DNA of 64,000 bases from positions 62,001-126,000 of the forward strand of contig NC_035931.1 of the NCBI RefSeq assembly GCF_000348985.1, read 5' to 3'. The notes below the pieces were generated by a model. It had not been told where the DNA came from, did no database searches, and worked only from the letters and a program-made list of their open reading frames with translations. This DNA comes from Huiozyma naganishii CBS 8797. Taxonomy: Eukaryota > Ascomycota > Saccharomycetes > Saccharomycetales > Saccharomycetaceae. Positions 46,722-58,200 of this stretch are shown in pieces (within the stretch, counting starts at the first letter, position 1; each line of letters starts with the position of its first letter). A program made the translations under genes and the position numbers.

Positions 46722-46794
46722 TTCCCTTACAGCTCAGTTCTTATTACATTTCCGAATTAGTCTTTCATATCAGGAGCAGATGTGACTGTACAAA

Positions 46795-46820
46795 ACACCC
46801 ACACATCTGTACACCCAGAG
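46795..46820. promoter_or_regulatory. Rap1 site(s) upstream of RPL20
   Basis: ACACCCACACATC at 46795-46807 fits the Rap1 consensus exactly. A second partial match (ACACCCAGAG) follows at 46811-46820. Rap1 pairs are the hallmark upstream activators of yeast ribosomal protein genes. They lie about 500 bp before the proposed RPL20 start codon. Confidence 0.75.
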
Positions 46821-46859
46821 TATGATTAAAGAGACAAAAAATACTCTATTAGGAAAATT

Positions 46860-47230
46860 TTCAAAAGGCGGGTTTTTTCTTTGAAAAAAAGTAGCGTCTC
46901 GTGAAAGTTCGCACTCCCAGGGACCACAGGCAGGCTGCCTGGGGTGGCGTGCTCCCTCTAGACCCCACTGTGTCTGCCGAGGTTTCTTTCTATTTCCTGC
47001 CTTAGCGCTGGACCGGTTTTCTACTGTCTCCTGGCAGCTCCCAGCCTGGACTACCCTCTGTGCTCCTGTTTCTCCCCCAGCCTCCAGGTAGGTGCTCCGC
47101 TTGGTGAGGATCCGGGATGCTTGCGCCCAGAGGTCTCAGTGTGGGAACCAACGTCGTTTCCTCACAGTCCCATGGTTGGGACGCGCTCCTGTGGGACCCA
47201 TCCAGTCGTGATCTTTAGCAGTGGGGCGTA
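46860..47230. other. GC-rich segment in RPL20 upstream region
   Basis: Between the Rap1 site and the proposed RPL20 leader lies a GC-rich segment with many CT and CC runs. It includes an inverted repeat CAGGCAG/CTGCCTG near 46927-46941. It has no meaningful open frame. It may contain the transcription start region or an unannotated RNA. Confidence 0.4.
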
Positions 47231-47302
47231 CTGATTGAAGACAGTTTATTGTCGTGTAACGACCTGTAGTATCTATTAACTGACGTAATCAAAGACGCAA
47301 AA

Positions 47303-47303
47303 A
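47303..47303 (+). CDS. RPL20: RPL20 exon 1 (A of the start codon), proposed
   Basis: Exon 2 begins TGGCTCACC immediately after an AG, so the start codon must be split as A|TG. The best upstream donor is A followed by GTGAGT at 47304-47309, in a good start context (CAAAAA). Other donors with A before GT (47268 with GTATCT, 47398 with GTAACT) lack the usual G at intron position 5. The one-base exon is inferred, not proven. Confidence 0.45.
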
Positions 47304-48306
<1,003 letters not shown>

Positions 48307-48482
48307 GCAAGATCATCTCTTTATATTATTAGCAGTGTATAACAACTTATCAAACATAATATAAATAATATTTGTTTTCTCCATACTACCGTGCAGATCT
48401 CCAGCACGTACCGCCTCCGTATGGCACAGCACGGTCTCGTAATGCCATCCTCTGGTACCCATCCTCTACGGCAACGCTCCTG

Positions 48483-48563
48483 CACGTGACTCGTTGAAGA
48501 TGTTCCTCTTCGCTCTCAATAAAAATTTTCAAAAATTTTTCACCTCGAAATTTCGATGATGAG
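48483..48563. promoter_or_regulatory. NOP58 promoter: CACGTG, two RRPE, PAC
   Basis: CACGTG lies at 48483-48488. Two RRPE elements follow (AAAATTTTCA at 48522-48531 and AAAATTTTTCA at 48532-48542), then a PAC core GATGAG at 48558-48563, about 120 bp before the NOP58 start. RRPE plus PAC is the classic ribosome-biogenesis promoter signature. Confidence 0.8.
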
Positions 48564-48684
48564 TTTCTGCCTTCTGCGCAGCGGGCATTGGACGTAGTCG
48601 TATCTAACAGTTTATTCTCTCTCTTGGACAGTTGATCGCGCAGCTACCTCCCGACCCCCATCAGGACGACAGAGCATTACAAGA

Positions 48685-50259
48685 ATGTCTTACGTTTTAA
48701 CTGAAACCTCTGCTGGGTACGCCCTGCTAAAGGCTTCCGACAAGAAGCTGTACAAATCCGCGACTCTGATCCAAGATCTGGACTCTTCTGAAAAAGTCTT
48801 GAAGGAGTTCAAGATCGCTGCGTTCTCGAAGTTTAACTCTGCTGCTAATGCGCTAGAGGAGGCCAATTCCGTCATCGAGGGGAAAGTTTCCCCCCAACTG
48901 CAAAAGCTTCTTGATGACATCAAGAAGGATAAGAAGGCGACTCTAGTGGTCAGCGAGACTAAACTTGCCAACTCCATCAATAAATTGGGGTTGAACTTCA
49001 ACGTTGTCTCTGATGCTGTTACTTTGGACATTTACAGAGCTGTCAAGGAACATTTGCCAGAATTATTGCCCGGTTTGTCTGACAATGACTTGAGTAAGAT
49101 GTCTCTTGGTCTGGCCCACTCCATTGGCCGTCACAAGTTGAAATTCTCCGCTGATAAAGTGGATGTCATGATTATCCAGGCCATTGCCCTGCTAGATGAC
49201 TTGGACAAAGAATTGAACACTTACGCCATGAGATGTAAGGAATGGTACGGGTGGCATTTCCCTGAATTGGCCAAGATCGTTACCGATTCGGTCGCCTACG
49301 CGAGAATCATCTTGACCATGGGTGTCAGATCCAAGGCGCACGAGATCGACATGAGTGAGATCCTACCAGAAGAGATTGAGGAGCGTGTCAAGGCCGCTGC
49401 TGAGGTCTCCATGGGTACTGAAATCACACAAACCGATTTGGATAACATCAAGGCACTAGCTGACCAAATTGTCGACTTTGCCGCCTATAGGGAACAACTG
49501 TCCAACTACTTGTCCGCAAGAATGAAGGCCATCGCTCCAAACCTGACTCAATTGGTTGGTGAACTGGTCGGTGCCAGATTGATCGCCCACGCTGGGTCTT
49601 TGACCTCCTTGGCCAAGGCTCCAGCCTCCACGATCCAGATATTGGGTGCCGAGAAGGCTCTGTTCAGAGCTCTAAAGACGAAGCATGATACACCTAAGTA
49701 CGGTTTACTATACCACGCGTCGTTGGTCGGACAGGCTACCGGTAAGAACAAGGGTAAGATCGCGAGAGTGCTGGCTGCGAAAGCTGCCGTGTCTTTGCGT
49801 TACGATGCGTTTGCCGAGGACAGAGACGACTCTGGTGACGTCGGTCTAGATGTGAGGGCCAAGGTCGAGAACAGACTGTCACAGTTGGAAGGCAGGGACT
49901 TGAGGACCACGCCAAAGGTTGTTCGCGAAGCTAAGAAGGTTGAGATGACCGAGGCTAGAGCGTACAATGCCGATGCGGACACTGTCGCCGACGTTGCCGA
50001 GAAGTCTGACGATTCTGATGACGAGAGTTCCGATGAGGAGGAAGAAGAGGTGAAGGAGGAGAAGAAGGAGGAGAAGGAGAAGAAGGAGAAGAAGGAAAAG
50101 AAGAGAAAGAGAGACGAAGACGAAGAGGAATCTAAGGATTCGAAGAAGTCGAAGAAGGAGAAGAAGGAGAAGAAAGAGAAGAAAGAAAAGAAAGAGAAGA
50201 AAGAGAAGAAGGACAAGAAGGAAAAGAAAGACAAGAAGGAGAAGAAGTCCAAGAAATGA
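48685..50259 (+). CDS. NOP58: Box C/D snoRNP core protein Nop58
   Basis: Nop58 is a core protein of box C/D snoRNPs that guide 2'-O-methylation and processing of rRNA in the nucleolus. The 524-residue product has the N-terminal domain, a coiled coil, and the Nop domain ([15 protein letters not shown] [32 protein letters not shown]). From about residue 430 it ends in a long KKE/KKD repeat tail, which identifies Nop58 rather than Nop56. Yeast Nop58 is 511 residues. The start is the first ATG. RRPE and PAC elements upstream support coordinated ribosome-biogenesis control. The tail DNA is a GAAGAA-type purine repeat that may vary in length. Confidence 0.97.
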   Translation: MSYVLTETSAGYALLKASDKKLYKSATLIQDLDSSEKVLKEFKIAAFSKFNSAANALEEANSVIEGKVSPQLQKLLDDIKKDKKATLVVSETKLANSINKLGLNFNVVSDAVTLDIYRAVKEHLPELLPGLSDNDLSKMSLGLAHSIGRHKLKFSADKVDVMIIQAIALLDDLDKELNTYAMRCKEWYGWHFPELAKIVTDSVAYARIILTMGVRSKAHEIDMSEILPEEIEERVKAAAEVSMGTEITQTDLDNIKALADQIVDFAAYREQLSNYLSARMKAIAPNLTQLVGELVGARLIAHAGSLTSLAKAPASTIQILGAEKALFRALKTKHDTPKYGLLYHASLVGQATGKNKGKIARVLAAKAAVSLRYDAFAEDRDDSGDVGLDVRAKVENRLSQLEGRDLRTTPKVVREAKKVEMTEARAYNADADTVADVAEKSDDSDDESSDEEEEEVKEEKKEEKEKKEKKEKKRKRDEDEEESKDSKKSKKEKKEKKEKKEKKEKKEKKDKKEKKDKKEKKSKK

Positions 50260-50566
50260 TTGCATTACATTCGCCGAGGGTTTTATCACACCCCAGCACG
50301 TCCCAGTTCTTATTAATTTTCTCGACCTTCTCAGCATTATCATCCAATTCTTCAATTGTGAACACAATGTCCCACCACACTCTTTATCACTACCCAACTT
50401 GTCATTTAGAGTAGTATTTGTATGTAAATTAGATAGTAACAGAAAGCAGCTGCAGTAACAGCACGAACATGCCTCAAAAGACGAGGGGGAATGTATTATC
50501 AGTTTATCTAATTGGTATAAATCGTTTCTGTGTATCTATATTTACATTACCTTAGCGTAGGTGCGG
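50260..50566. other. Convergent 3' region, NOP58 and YHM2
   Basis: About 300 bp between two convergent stop codons. It is AT-rich and has no gene. It presumably holds both poly(A) sites; no hairpin is seen. Confidence 0.5.
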
Positions 50567-51496
50567 CTAGTGCTTGGCCGCTGGGGTTTCGCCTGTGAGT
50601 CTCCCGACGAATTCCCTCGCCATATCGCCGAAAGCGACCATGAACACAGTTTGCCATACGCCGAGCCCGACTCTTGGTGCAAGCCCACGGTACAATCCTC
50701 TCACACCGTTGGTGCTGTAGATGTACTTGAACGCGGAGCCGATGGTCAAGTTCTTTGGTCTGTTTGGGTCCTTCGTCTTCGACTGCATTTCGACCCTAAT
50801 GACCTCAATAGGCTGATTCCACGCGCTGAGCCCACCACCAAGTGCTGACGCAGCGATCTTTTCGACCGCGTTCAGTTTATCGTCTTTCCCGGTCTTCCCA
50901 GTAAACTTGCGGATCCCGTCCTCGACGAGTCTCGAGAGCCCGAAACGGGACCCCCAATTGGTCATCTGCCTGATGGCTACGGCATTGACCCCCTTGTAGA
51001 TCCCCTTGAGTCCCTCCTTCGCGTAGATGCCTTTGAACACGGCCAAGGATGACTGTGGAGCGACGCCAGCTGGGGCCTTGTGCCGTGTGATCTCCACGGT
51101 CTTCATGCAAGTACAGAAGCCCATGGTCAAGTACGATTGCGCAACACCACCGGTGACCCCACCGAGGATCCCCGCACCGAAGTTGCCCAGCCCGAGGCTC
51201 TTGTACCTGTACTCTGCCTCCGTCGCGACAAACAGCAGCACTGCACCTTTCGTCGACGCCTCGATCCACGCCCAGGGGATCAGCCCCTGGTAGAACCCGA
51301 ACACACCGCCACGGGACCACACGTGCTTGACGGCCCCAAGGAAGGAGAGGCTCCTGTTTGCGGCCATCGTCGTCTTCACAACCTCCAACGGCTGGCCCAG
51401 AGTAGTCACCTCAGCCATGTTGATCCCTGCACCGAGCAGGATGTTCGAAAACGAGACCGGTTTCTTCTTCAATTGTGCAGGCTGTTCGTTACTCAT
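50567..51496 (-). CDS. YHM2: Mitochondrial citrate/oxoglutarate carrier
   Basis: Yhm2 exchanges citrate and 2-oxoglutarate across the inner mitochondrial membrane, supplying cytosolic NADPH; it has also been linked to mitochondrial DNA maintenance. The 309-residue protein has the three-repeat mitochondrial carrier layout, with signature-type motifs QPLEVVKTTM and QPIEVIRVEM. Long stretches are identical to the yeast protein, for example WSRGGVFGFYQGLIPWAW and AIRQMTNWGSRFGLSRLVED. The ATG at 51496 (MSNEQPAQLKKKPVSFSN) is used; the longer frame begins with a GTG. The gene is divergent from CUS1, as YMR241W and YMR240C are in S. cerevisiae. Confidence 0.97.
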   Translation of the reverse strand: MSNEQPAQLKKKPVSFSNILLGAGINMAEVTTLGQPLEVVKTTMAANRSLSFLGAVKHVWSRGGVFGFYQGLIPWAWIEASTKGAVLLFVATEAEYRYKSLGLGNFGAGILGGVTGGVAQSYLTMGFCTCMKTVEITRHKAPAGVAPQSSLAVFKGIYAKEGLKGIYKGVNAVAIRQMTNWGSRFGLSRLVEDGIRKFTGKTGKDDKLNAVEKIAASALGGGLSAWNQPIEVIRVEMQSKTKDPNRPKNLTIGSAFKYIYSTNGVRGLYRGLAPRVGLGVWQTVFMVAFGDMAREFVGRLTGETPAAKH

Positions 51497-51750
51497 CGTG
51501 ATGGTGGTGCTGTCGACTCTGATCCAAGATGTACTCACTCGCCAGGGACCGTCCCGTCTTTATACACGTCTCGTTCTCGATGAGACATCTTCTTCTTCTT
51601 CTTGAAATTCCGGTGGAAAATAAAAGTTTTAAAGATTCGAATTCTGCGATGCGATGAACCGGGACGATGTGTGAAGGTGGACGCTGTTTGTGCGTTTCAG
51701 GGCAGCAAGACGGTCAATCAAGGGTTTGCTGGGTGCTGTGAGAGGGAGTG

Positions 51751-53211
51751 ATGGGTAGGTGCAGAAAACGGCGTGCTAAGGCGGTCTCTGGGACCCCTGG
51801 GGTCCTTGGGGCTCGTGAGCAACTGGTGGCGGTACTGGAGACGAGAGCCAGCAAGCATGGTAAGGATGAGGGTCCGCTGGTAAGTCCCCAGGGGGATGCA
51901 CGGCTGAGGGAGCAGTTCAGCGGTGTATTGAAAAGGTTTGAAGGTCCGCGGGTGCGGGAACAGCGGGTGCGGAACAGTGACGTACAGGTGAAAGTGTACC
52001 ATGACGGGGATGCTCCACCTCAGGGTGATGATGAGGCTGCGGTGGTGGATGAGTCTCCCGTGGATGATGAGCTCCAGGTGGCGCCACTGTCGAAACGGCA
52101 GGCGCGAAAAGTGGCGAAACCGTCGCTTGTGGAGTTGAAGGCAGCGGTGTTGCACCCGGAGTGCATTGAATGGTACGACTGCGACGCACAGTACCCTGTC
52201 TTTGCAGCGAAGATAAAGAGCAGCAAGAACGTTGTCCCCGTGCCCGTTCACTGGCAGATGAAGCGCGATTACCTATCCGGCAGGTCCCTGATGGGCAAGA
52301 GACCGTTTGAACTGCCCGATATCATCAAGCAGACAAAGATAGAAGAGATGCGGAAAACGCTTCCCAATGACCCGCAGGACAGGGAGGGCGAGGACGCGGG
52401 AAATGCAGCTGTAACTCTCAAGGAGACCGCCAGGGCAAAAGTGCAGCCGAAACTGGGCTCGCTCGATATAGACTTCAAGAAGTTCCACGATATCTTCTTT
52501 AAATTGGGCACCCACTGGAAGCCAGACCTGTTGCTGCCCTTTGGTGACTTGTTCTACGAGAACAGGAACATGCAGGAGGAGGCAGAGTGGATCAGACTGA
52601 AACGGGAGAAGAGGCCCGGAAAACTGAGTCCCGGTCTGCGAGAGGCTATGGGACTCCACGAGGGGCAGCTCCCACCTTGGTGCATGAAAATGAGCAAGTT
52701 GGGGATGCCCCCAAGCTACCCAACGCTGAAGGTTGCCGGGCTCAATTGGGGGATCGAACATTTGCGGGACGACGTGTACGGGAAACTACCAAAAGACAAG
52801 AAGAAATCAAGAACTACGGGGGCAGACACCCTCTTCGGAACCATTCTGTCCTTCGATGAACCGGAGGAGGAGGATAACGAGGGAGAGAGCGAACCAGAGC
52901 CAGAACAAGTCGGTGACCACCAGGAGGAGGAGGAGCAGCCTGAAGAACACGACGGCGCTGAGCATATCACCTCGATAGAAATTGGGAACCGTGCGGATAA
53001 CGACCAGAGCACAGACGACAAGGATAAATCGTTGTACACGGTGTTGTCGGAAACGATTTCCTCAGAACAGGCGTCCACCACGACGAATATCCAGAAGGCG
53101 TACGCGATGCCCTCTGCGGGCCCAACTTCAAAAGAGCAAGACGAAGACACGAATGAGGCAACCGACCAAGAGCAAGGGAAAGACGATGCCCTCGAGAAGT
53201 TCAAGTTCTGA
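51751..53211 (+). CDS. CUS1: U2 snRNP SF3b subunit Cus1
   Basis: Cus1 (SF3b145, Sf3b2 type) is part of the SF3b complex that stabilises U2 snRNA at the branch point during splicing. The 486-residue protein has the conserved core HPECIEWYDCDAQYPVFAAK, followed by VPVPVHWQMKRDYLSGR and KRPFELPDIIKQT, then a PSP-type proline-containing block (PPWCMKMSKLGMPPSYP). An acidic, Gln/Glu-rich tail of about 120 residues follows, longer than in yeast (436 total). The ATG at 51751 is used; the frame begins one codon earlier with a GTG. RNT1 follows on the same strand. Confidence 0.93.
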   Translation: MGRCRKRRAKAVSGTPGVLGAREQLVAVLETRASKHGKDEGPLVSPQGDARLREQFSGVLKRFEGPRVREQRVRNSDVQVKVYHDGDAPPQGDDEAAVVDESPVDDELQVAPLSKRQARKVAKPSLVELKAAVLHPECIEWYDCDAQYPVFAAKIKSSKNVVPVPVHWQMKRDYLSGRSLMGKRPFELPDIIKQTKIEEMRKTLPNDPQDREGEDAGNAAVTLKETARAKVQPKLGSLDIDFKKFHDIFFKLGTHWKPDLLLPFGDLFYENRNMQEEAEWIRLKREKRPGKLSPGLREAMGLHEGQLPPWCMKMSKLGMPPSYPTLKVAGLNWGIEHLRDDVYGKLPKDKKKSRTTGADTLFGTILSFDEPEEEDNEGESEPEPEQVGDHQEEEEQPEEHDGAEHITSIEIGNRADNDQSTDDKDKSLYTVLSETISSEQASTTTNIQKAYAMPSAGPTSKEQDEDTNEATDQEQGKDDALEKFKF

Positions 53212-53248
53212 TCGCAACAGCAAAGAGACACCAGTTCTGCGATTCGAT

Positions 53249-53256
53249 GCGATGAG
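53249..53256. promoter_or_regulatory. PAC element upstream of RNT1
   Basis: GCGATGAG matches the PAC consensus exactly, 138 bp before the RNT1 start. An AAATTTTT tract resembling RRPE follows near 53292. This fits expression with ribosome-biogenesis genes. Confidence 0.65.
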
Positions 53257-53393
53257 TTGCTGTACGTCAAAACTCTTCAAAAATTCAGTAGAAATTTTTT
53301 TGTGGAAGTCATCGATTCTTCTCAGATTGACCGGTCAGTCGCTGTGGTTTCCAGTCGAAGGCTCGTCACTGGTCTGCAGCGGTGTGTCAGTCA

Positions 53394-55043
53394 ATGGGGG
53401 CGACGTCTAAATTGAGGAAAAGATATCTGGAGGATGTTGTCGATACGGAGGGGAAGCACGGCAAGGTAGAGGGTCCCGTAGATCGGGAGAAGAAGAAGAA
53501 GAAGAAGAGCGAGAAGAGTAAGCAGAAGAGCAAGAGCGAGAAGAGCAAGAGCAAGAGTGAGGGTACACCTGATGCCGAGGTGAAAGACTCTAAAGAACGA
53601 GCATCTTTCATTGACAAGAGTTTGAGTTCATTGATGCCGGGCCGCACTGGTGCTTCGAAAGTATCGAAGAAAAGTTCGTCCTCTTCTGGCGACGGTATCT
53701 CGCCCGAACCTTCTACTCAGGCCCCTGTGCAGAGCACTGGAAGTGCACCCCAATACAATCTTTCGAACACGACTCAAATCGAACACTCCGTTATCAAGTT
53801 TTTGGAGATGTTGAAGCGTCTGGAGGAACTATCACCAACTTTGGACACGTACCAGGAGTTATTGAAAGACACGAACAAGCTCGATATTCAAGTGATCCCA
53901 CCTCTCTCCAGATACATGCTAAAGTTTGCCGCAGAGTTGAAAACACTGCAACTGTTAGGGAAGACGCCCAACTTTGAAGAGATCAAAAACTACGAGTCTC
54001 AATTCAAACCGTTCGACCCTGAACCAATATTTTCCGAGATTTCCAAATCAGATATCAAGAAGATTAAACAGGTGAGCAAGAAATGCAAGTCTAACGTGGA
54101 AGACAATAAAGATATGGGCACCGAAAACAAGAGGAAGGCAGGTACTGCTGGATCTTGGCCTCCACCGTTACCAGAAATTAAGAACCCGGCGATCAGAGCG
54201 CGTGTGTTTCTTCACAAGTCCGTTATTAAGGACAAAGTGTTTCTGGACGAACAGCATAAGATAGAGTCGCACAACGAAAGATTGGAGTTTTTAGGAGACT
54301 CGGTGATGAACTTCGTCGTCACTAAGATTATTTACAAGAGATTCCCAAGTTACGACGATGGACAACTGACCATTCTACGTCAGAAATTGATCAACAACAA
54401 CCAAATCAGAGAGTTTTCCGAACTTTACGGGCTCAGCAACATGTTGAGGTCGAACATCAATCTTTTCGGCAAGTTCTCTGACTACCAGACGGGGAAAAAG
54501 AAAGTGGAAGCTGACGTATTCGAGTCGTACATCGGTGGACTCGTTGAAGATGACCCTGAAAACCATCTGGAAACAGTATATCGCTGGTTGGATGTTCTGA
54601 TGGGCCCGACCATCGAGAGAGTCACGAAACGACAGATCAGTTTGCAGGAGAATGACTCGACGAATTTTGACGCAAAGAGAGAGCTGTACTCTCTTATTGG
54701 GTACGCCGCTCTCGGGTTGAAGTACAAAACCGTTAGGCACGCTACACCAACAGACTCAACTGTCACTGTGCAGTGTGTTGTTGGAGATGGGACAGTCCTC
54801 GGCGCGGGGACGGGTAAAAACATCAAAGTTGCAGGTGCTCGTGCTGCGGAGAACGTGCTTCAGAACAAAGAACTTGTTGAGAAATACGCCAACCTGCGCG
54901 CTGCTATCCCAAGAGATCAGTCAGCGGTGAAGAACACTGAACACCCAGCAAAACGCACTCAGGACAAGCAACAATTAGATGATGCATCTGGTAAGAAGGG
55001 TAAAATCAGTGTGGATTCGAATGGTCAGTTTATAATGTCGTAG
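53394..55043 (+). CDS. RNT1: RNase III, rRNA and snoRNA processing
   Basis: Rnt1 cleaves AGNN-capped hairpins in pre-rRNA, snRNA and snoRNA precursors in the nucleus. The 549-residue product is longer than yeast Rnt1 (471) because of a Lys/Ser/Glu-rich N-terminal extension. The RNase III signature HNERLEFLGDSV lies at about residues 293-304. ADVFESYIGGLVEDDPE follows as the second acidic cluster. A C-terminal double-stranded RNA-binding domain (GDGTVLGAGTGKNIKVAGAR) is present. The ATG at 53394 (MGATSKLRKRYLED) is used, since the longer frame begins with a GTG. CUS1 is directly upstream, as in S. cerevisiae. Confidence 0.95.
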   Translation: MGATSKLRKRYLEDVVDTEGKHGKVEGPVDREKKKKKKSEKSKQKSKSEKSKSKSEGTPDAEVKDSKERASFIDKSLSSLMPGRTGASKVSKKSSSSSGDGISPEPSTQAPVQSTGSAPQYNLSNTTQIEHSVIKFLEMLKRLEELSPTLDTYQELLKDTNKLDIQVIPPLSRYMLKFAAELKTLQLLGKTPNFEEIKNYESQFKPFDPEPIFSEISKSDIKKIKQVSKKCKSNVEDNKDMGTENKRKAGTAGSWPPPLPEIKNPAIRARVFLHKSVIKDKVFLDEQHKIESHNERLEFLGDSVMNFVVTKIIYKRFPSYDDGQLTILRQKLINNNQIREFSELYGLSNMLRSNINLFGKFSDYQTGKKKVEADVFESYIGGLVEDDPENHLETVYRWLDVLMGPTIERVTKRQISLQENDSTNFDAKRELYSLIGYAALGLKYKTVRHATPTDSTVTVQCVVGDGTVLGAGTGKNIKVAGARAAENVLQNKELVEKYANLRAAIPRDQSAVKNTEHPAKRTQDKQQLDDASGKKGKISVDSNGQFIMS

Positions 55044-55200
55044 GCTGCCAGCCTGTATGTATAAATAATTCTATAGAGGCATCACTATGCATCAACATAC
55101 TTCGCATATGTTTCCACGGAACTCGTCATAGATCCCAGTGATTAATATCTATATAAAAGAAACAGAGTCGTTGAACACTGTCCCATGCTTTGCCACGCGC

Positions 55201-58200
55201 CTATCGTATGACATCCTTTACATCGCTCTTCGCCACTTTACGTTTACTTGGAAACTTGGCCTTGACTTTCTTCTTCGGCTTGCCCTCCTGACCACCAAAA
55301 AACTCGGGGAAGTTGTCCGTGCTCGCGTACACCGCCTGAAGATTGTTAGCATCCTTCTTCAAGTTGATTTGGACCTTCGCACTCTCCTTTGCGAACCACT
55401 TTTCAAATTCTAGGGCGGCAATTTGCTCCTCCACGGAGGTTCTATGCTCTGCGGTTGGATCTGAGAAGGTCGCTGCTATCTCGTTTATTTCCGATTTCGT
55501 CGAGGTCATGTATGGCTTTATGCCACCTGGATTACCACTGCTGACAAACTCTGTGATTTTAACAGAGGATCCTTCATCGGCCAAAGGTTTCTTTTTCCCT
55601 CGCTTTCTCTGCTGTTTGATATCAGGGGTGACACCGTTCAATAGTGACGGCAATGGGGTGGATTTGGATCCCGAATTGTTAGACTTTTCATCCTTCGTCT
55701 TGCTTTTGGGCACAGTGGAAGTACCCCAAACGGGTTTCTTACCGCTTTTATCATTGGAACCCCCATCAACGGCACTGTTTTTCCTCCGTTCCTTTTGGCT
55801 AGTCTTCTTGAACACGCGTGGGCCCTTAGAAGACGATACGTCCTCTGTCGACCCTGACGTCGAAACATCAGCTTTCGACGACGAAGGTGGCGTCAACAAT
55901 GATGGGAGATCTGTTGTGCTCTGGTCTTCTGAGTGGATGACAATCTCGCTTATCGATGCCCTTGAAGTAGGTGTCTGTTTAGTTACGGGGCCAATTGGTT
56001 TGGACTGTTCCGAGTCTCTTCTCTTAGATTTTTTCTTTACCTCGATGAACTCGTCCGTGTCCTCAATGGCACTCGTATCGACACTGGGCCTGACGCTATT
56101 CCTCCTTAGGATCTCCACTGGTACCTGATTTGCAAAACTCGACTTTCTCCGTGCCGACGCGCTGTTACCTTTTAGTCTTCCAACAGATGACGACTGTCGT
56201 CTTGTTTTATCGATGGCAATGGAACCTCTCCTGGAGGTAGATTTGGGTTTCAGGTCAACTACCTTCAAGTCAAACAGTGGCTCGAAGGGCCTATCCTGCG
56301 AGATAAACTTGTCGTTGAATGCCTTAATGTTGTTTTTGAACAAACTCAACCAGTTGACGCTGTGATCTTCGTACCAGGGGACAGGCATATGCAGATGGGT
56401 CGCCAATTTCGGCTCCCTTGAATCTCTCAGAGTCCCCTCCAACAAGTGCCATAGCTGTGGTGTGAATGAGTCCCTCAAAATGGGCATGTTGTCTGCTGTG
56501 AACAGTATGCCCACATGCATGCAGATAAACGAACAACACAGCATACTGAGCATGTGGGCATTGCAGTAGTGTGCGTTTATGAGGATCAGCAACACCGTGT
56601 CGCCGGTGATATACGTAGCGATGAGTGCTTCCAAGAAGGTCATGTACGGTATCATTAGAAACCTGTCACTGAATTGTAGAAGTTCAAGCAAGAACTGGAG
56701 GCATTCGAAGAAGGATTTCCCGTGCGGGACATCACTGACGGACTCCTTGTAGCCGCTTGCGTATGCATATTTCAAGAAGCAGACAAAATGCTCGATGGAC
56801 ATGGCTGGTATTGCTATTACCTTCATATTGTCCGCGTCTCTCCTGGCCCATTCTCTCTTGTTCCATGTTTTGAAGAAGGCCATTCTTGTGGCCAAAATGA
56901 AGGAATGTGCGTAGACGATCCCGTCATTTAATTGCACGATGGTATCTGGTTTTTCCAATAGTGTCTCCTGGGACGGCGAATAATTGAGGCACAGTTGCAA
57001 CAGTTCTTGCAAGTATGAGTTAAGTTTCCTGAAATGTAGAGCGTCCTCTGCGAGGTTGAAGATCAGGCTTGTGAACTGTTGTTTTGTTGGCTTCCCGTCT
57101 GTGTAGAGGAAATGGACGAAATGTGCGAGGGCGTCCCCCACGGGGAAATTTGCAGGGGCCGCGACAGCGATGTTCCACCGATCGCTTTCGAAGCTGTCTT
57201 GCAAAGTAAAAGTGATGTTACCGTCCTCTGTCATAAACTGGCCAGTTGTCTGCAGGGACTTGACGAACCGTTGACACTTGCTTTTCAAGAGCGTCCTGTC
57301 GCAACGACATAGCGGTCCCTCCCCATAGAGAAAGACCACGTTGCCGTCACTCTGTCGCCTCGAGGGTCCAGACTGCGGCACCGAGTACTCTTCGAACTGG
57401 TTGCTCCCGCTGGCTTGCAAAGTGATAAGACTCCGCGTACTGTCTGTGTCTTGCCCGCGCATCCCGAAGATGAGGGAATCTACCCCCTCGTCTGTGGACC
57501 CCCATGGGGAGTGCGTTGCAAACTCATTGATTAGGTTATCCCTCCCATAGTTTGCTGCGATGTGGGTTGTCTCGTCCTTCAAGACGAGGAAGGATCCGAA
57601 GGTGGAATCGCACGAGACTCTGAGAGCATGGCCCGAGACGAGTTTCCCGCTGTGGATCATTTCGAAACCTTGTTGGGAGTCCCCCGTTGCCTTGTACACC
57701 TGTCCTGCTGCTGTGCATAGGACGATCCTGCCTGAGGTTGCGATATCGAAGTCCCTGCAGTTGTCAAACTTGTAGTTCGGGGACCACGTCAGGTTCACTG
57801 GGAGCACGTTGTTTGTAATGTTGGACCACATTGAGCGCGACTCCTCCCTGATGGAGATGGTGCCCAGTCGTCCGCACTCGAATCGGAATGCGATGTTATT
57901 GCCGAACTTGTTAGAACACTTCATGTCGACGATCCCATTGGGGACGTCTCTCCTTGTGAAGTGGTTGAACGGGTCTGGCGCCCTGTAGCCCTTACCACGA
58001 GGCAGAGGCACTTTGAAAGTCCTTGTCGTGTAGTTCGAGAGGACGTGTAGCGTATTCCCCTTGGCTCTGACAAAGGTTGCGAATTCCGTGCAGAGTACCT
58101 GTTGGACACCCGCGGGCAATTGTACTACCACTGGCCGCTGTTCAATGTGGCCAGGGTGCCCAGCGTAGTGTGTGTCCGTGTGCGCGTGTTCCGCTGAGGA

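Noticed and set aside
49800..50397. Long Phe/Ser- or Leu-rich frames antisense to the NOP58 tail.
   Set aside because: They are the reverse reading of the KKE/KKD-coding purine repeat and have no independent support.
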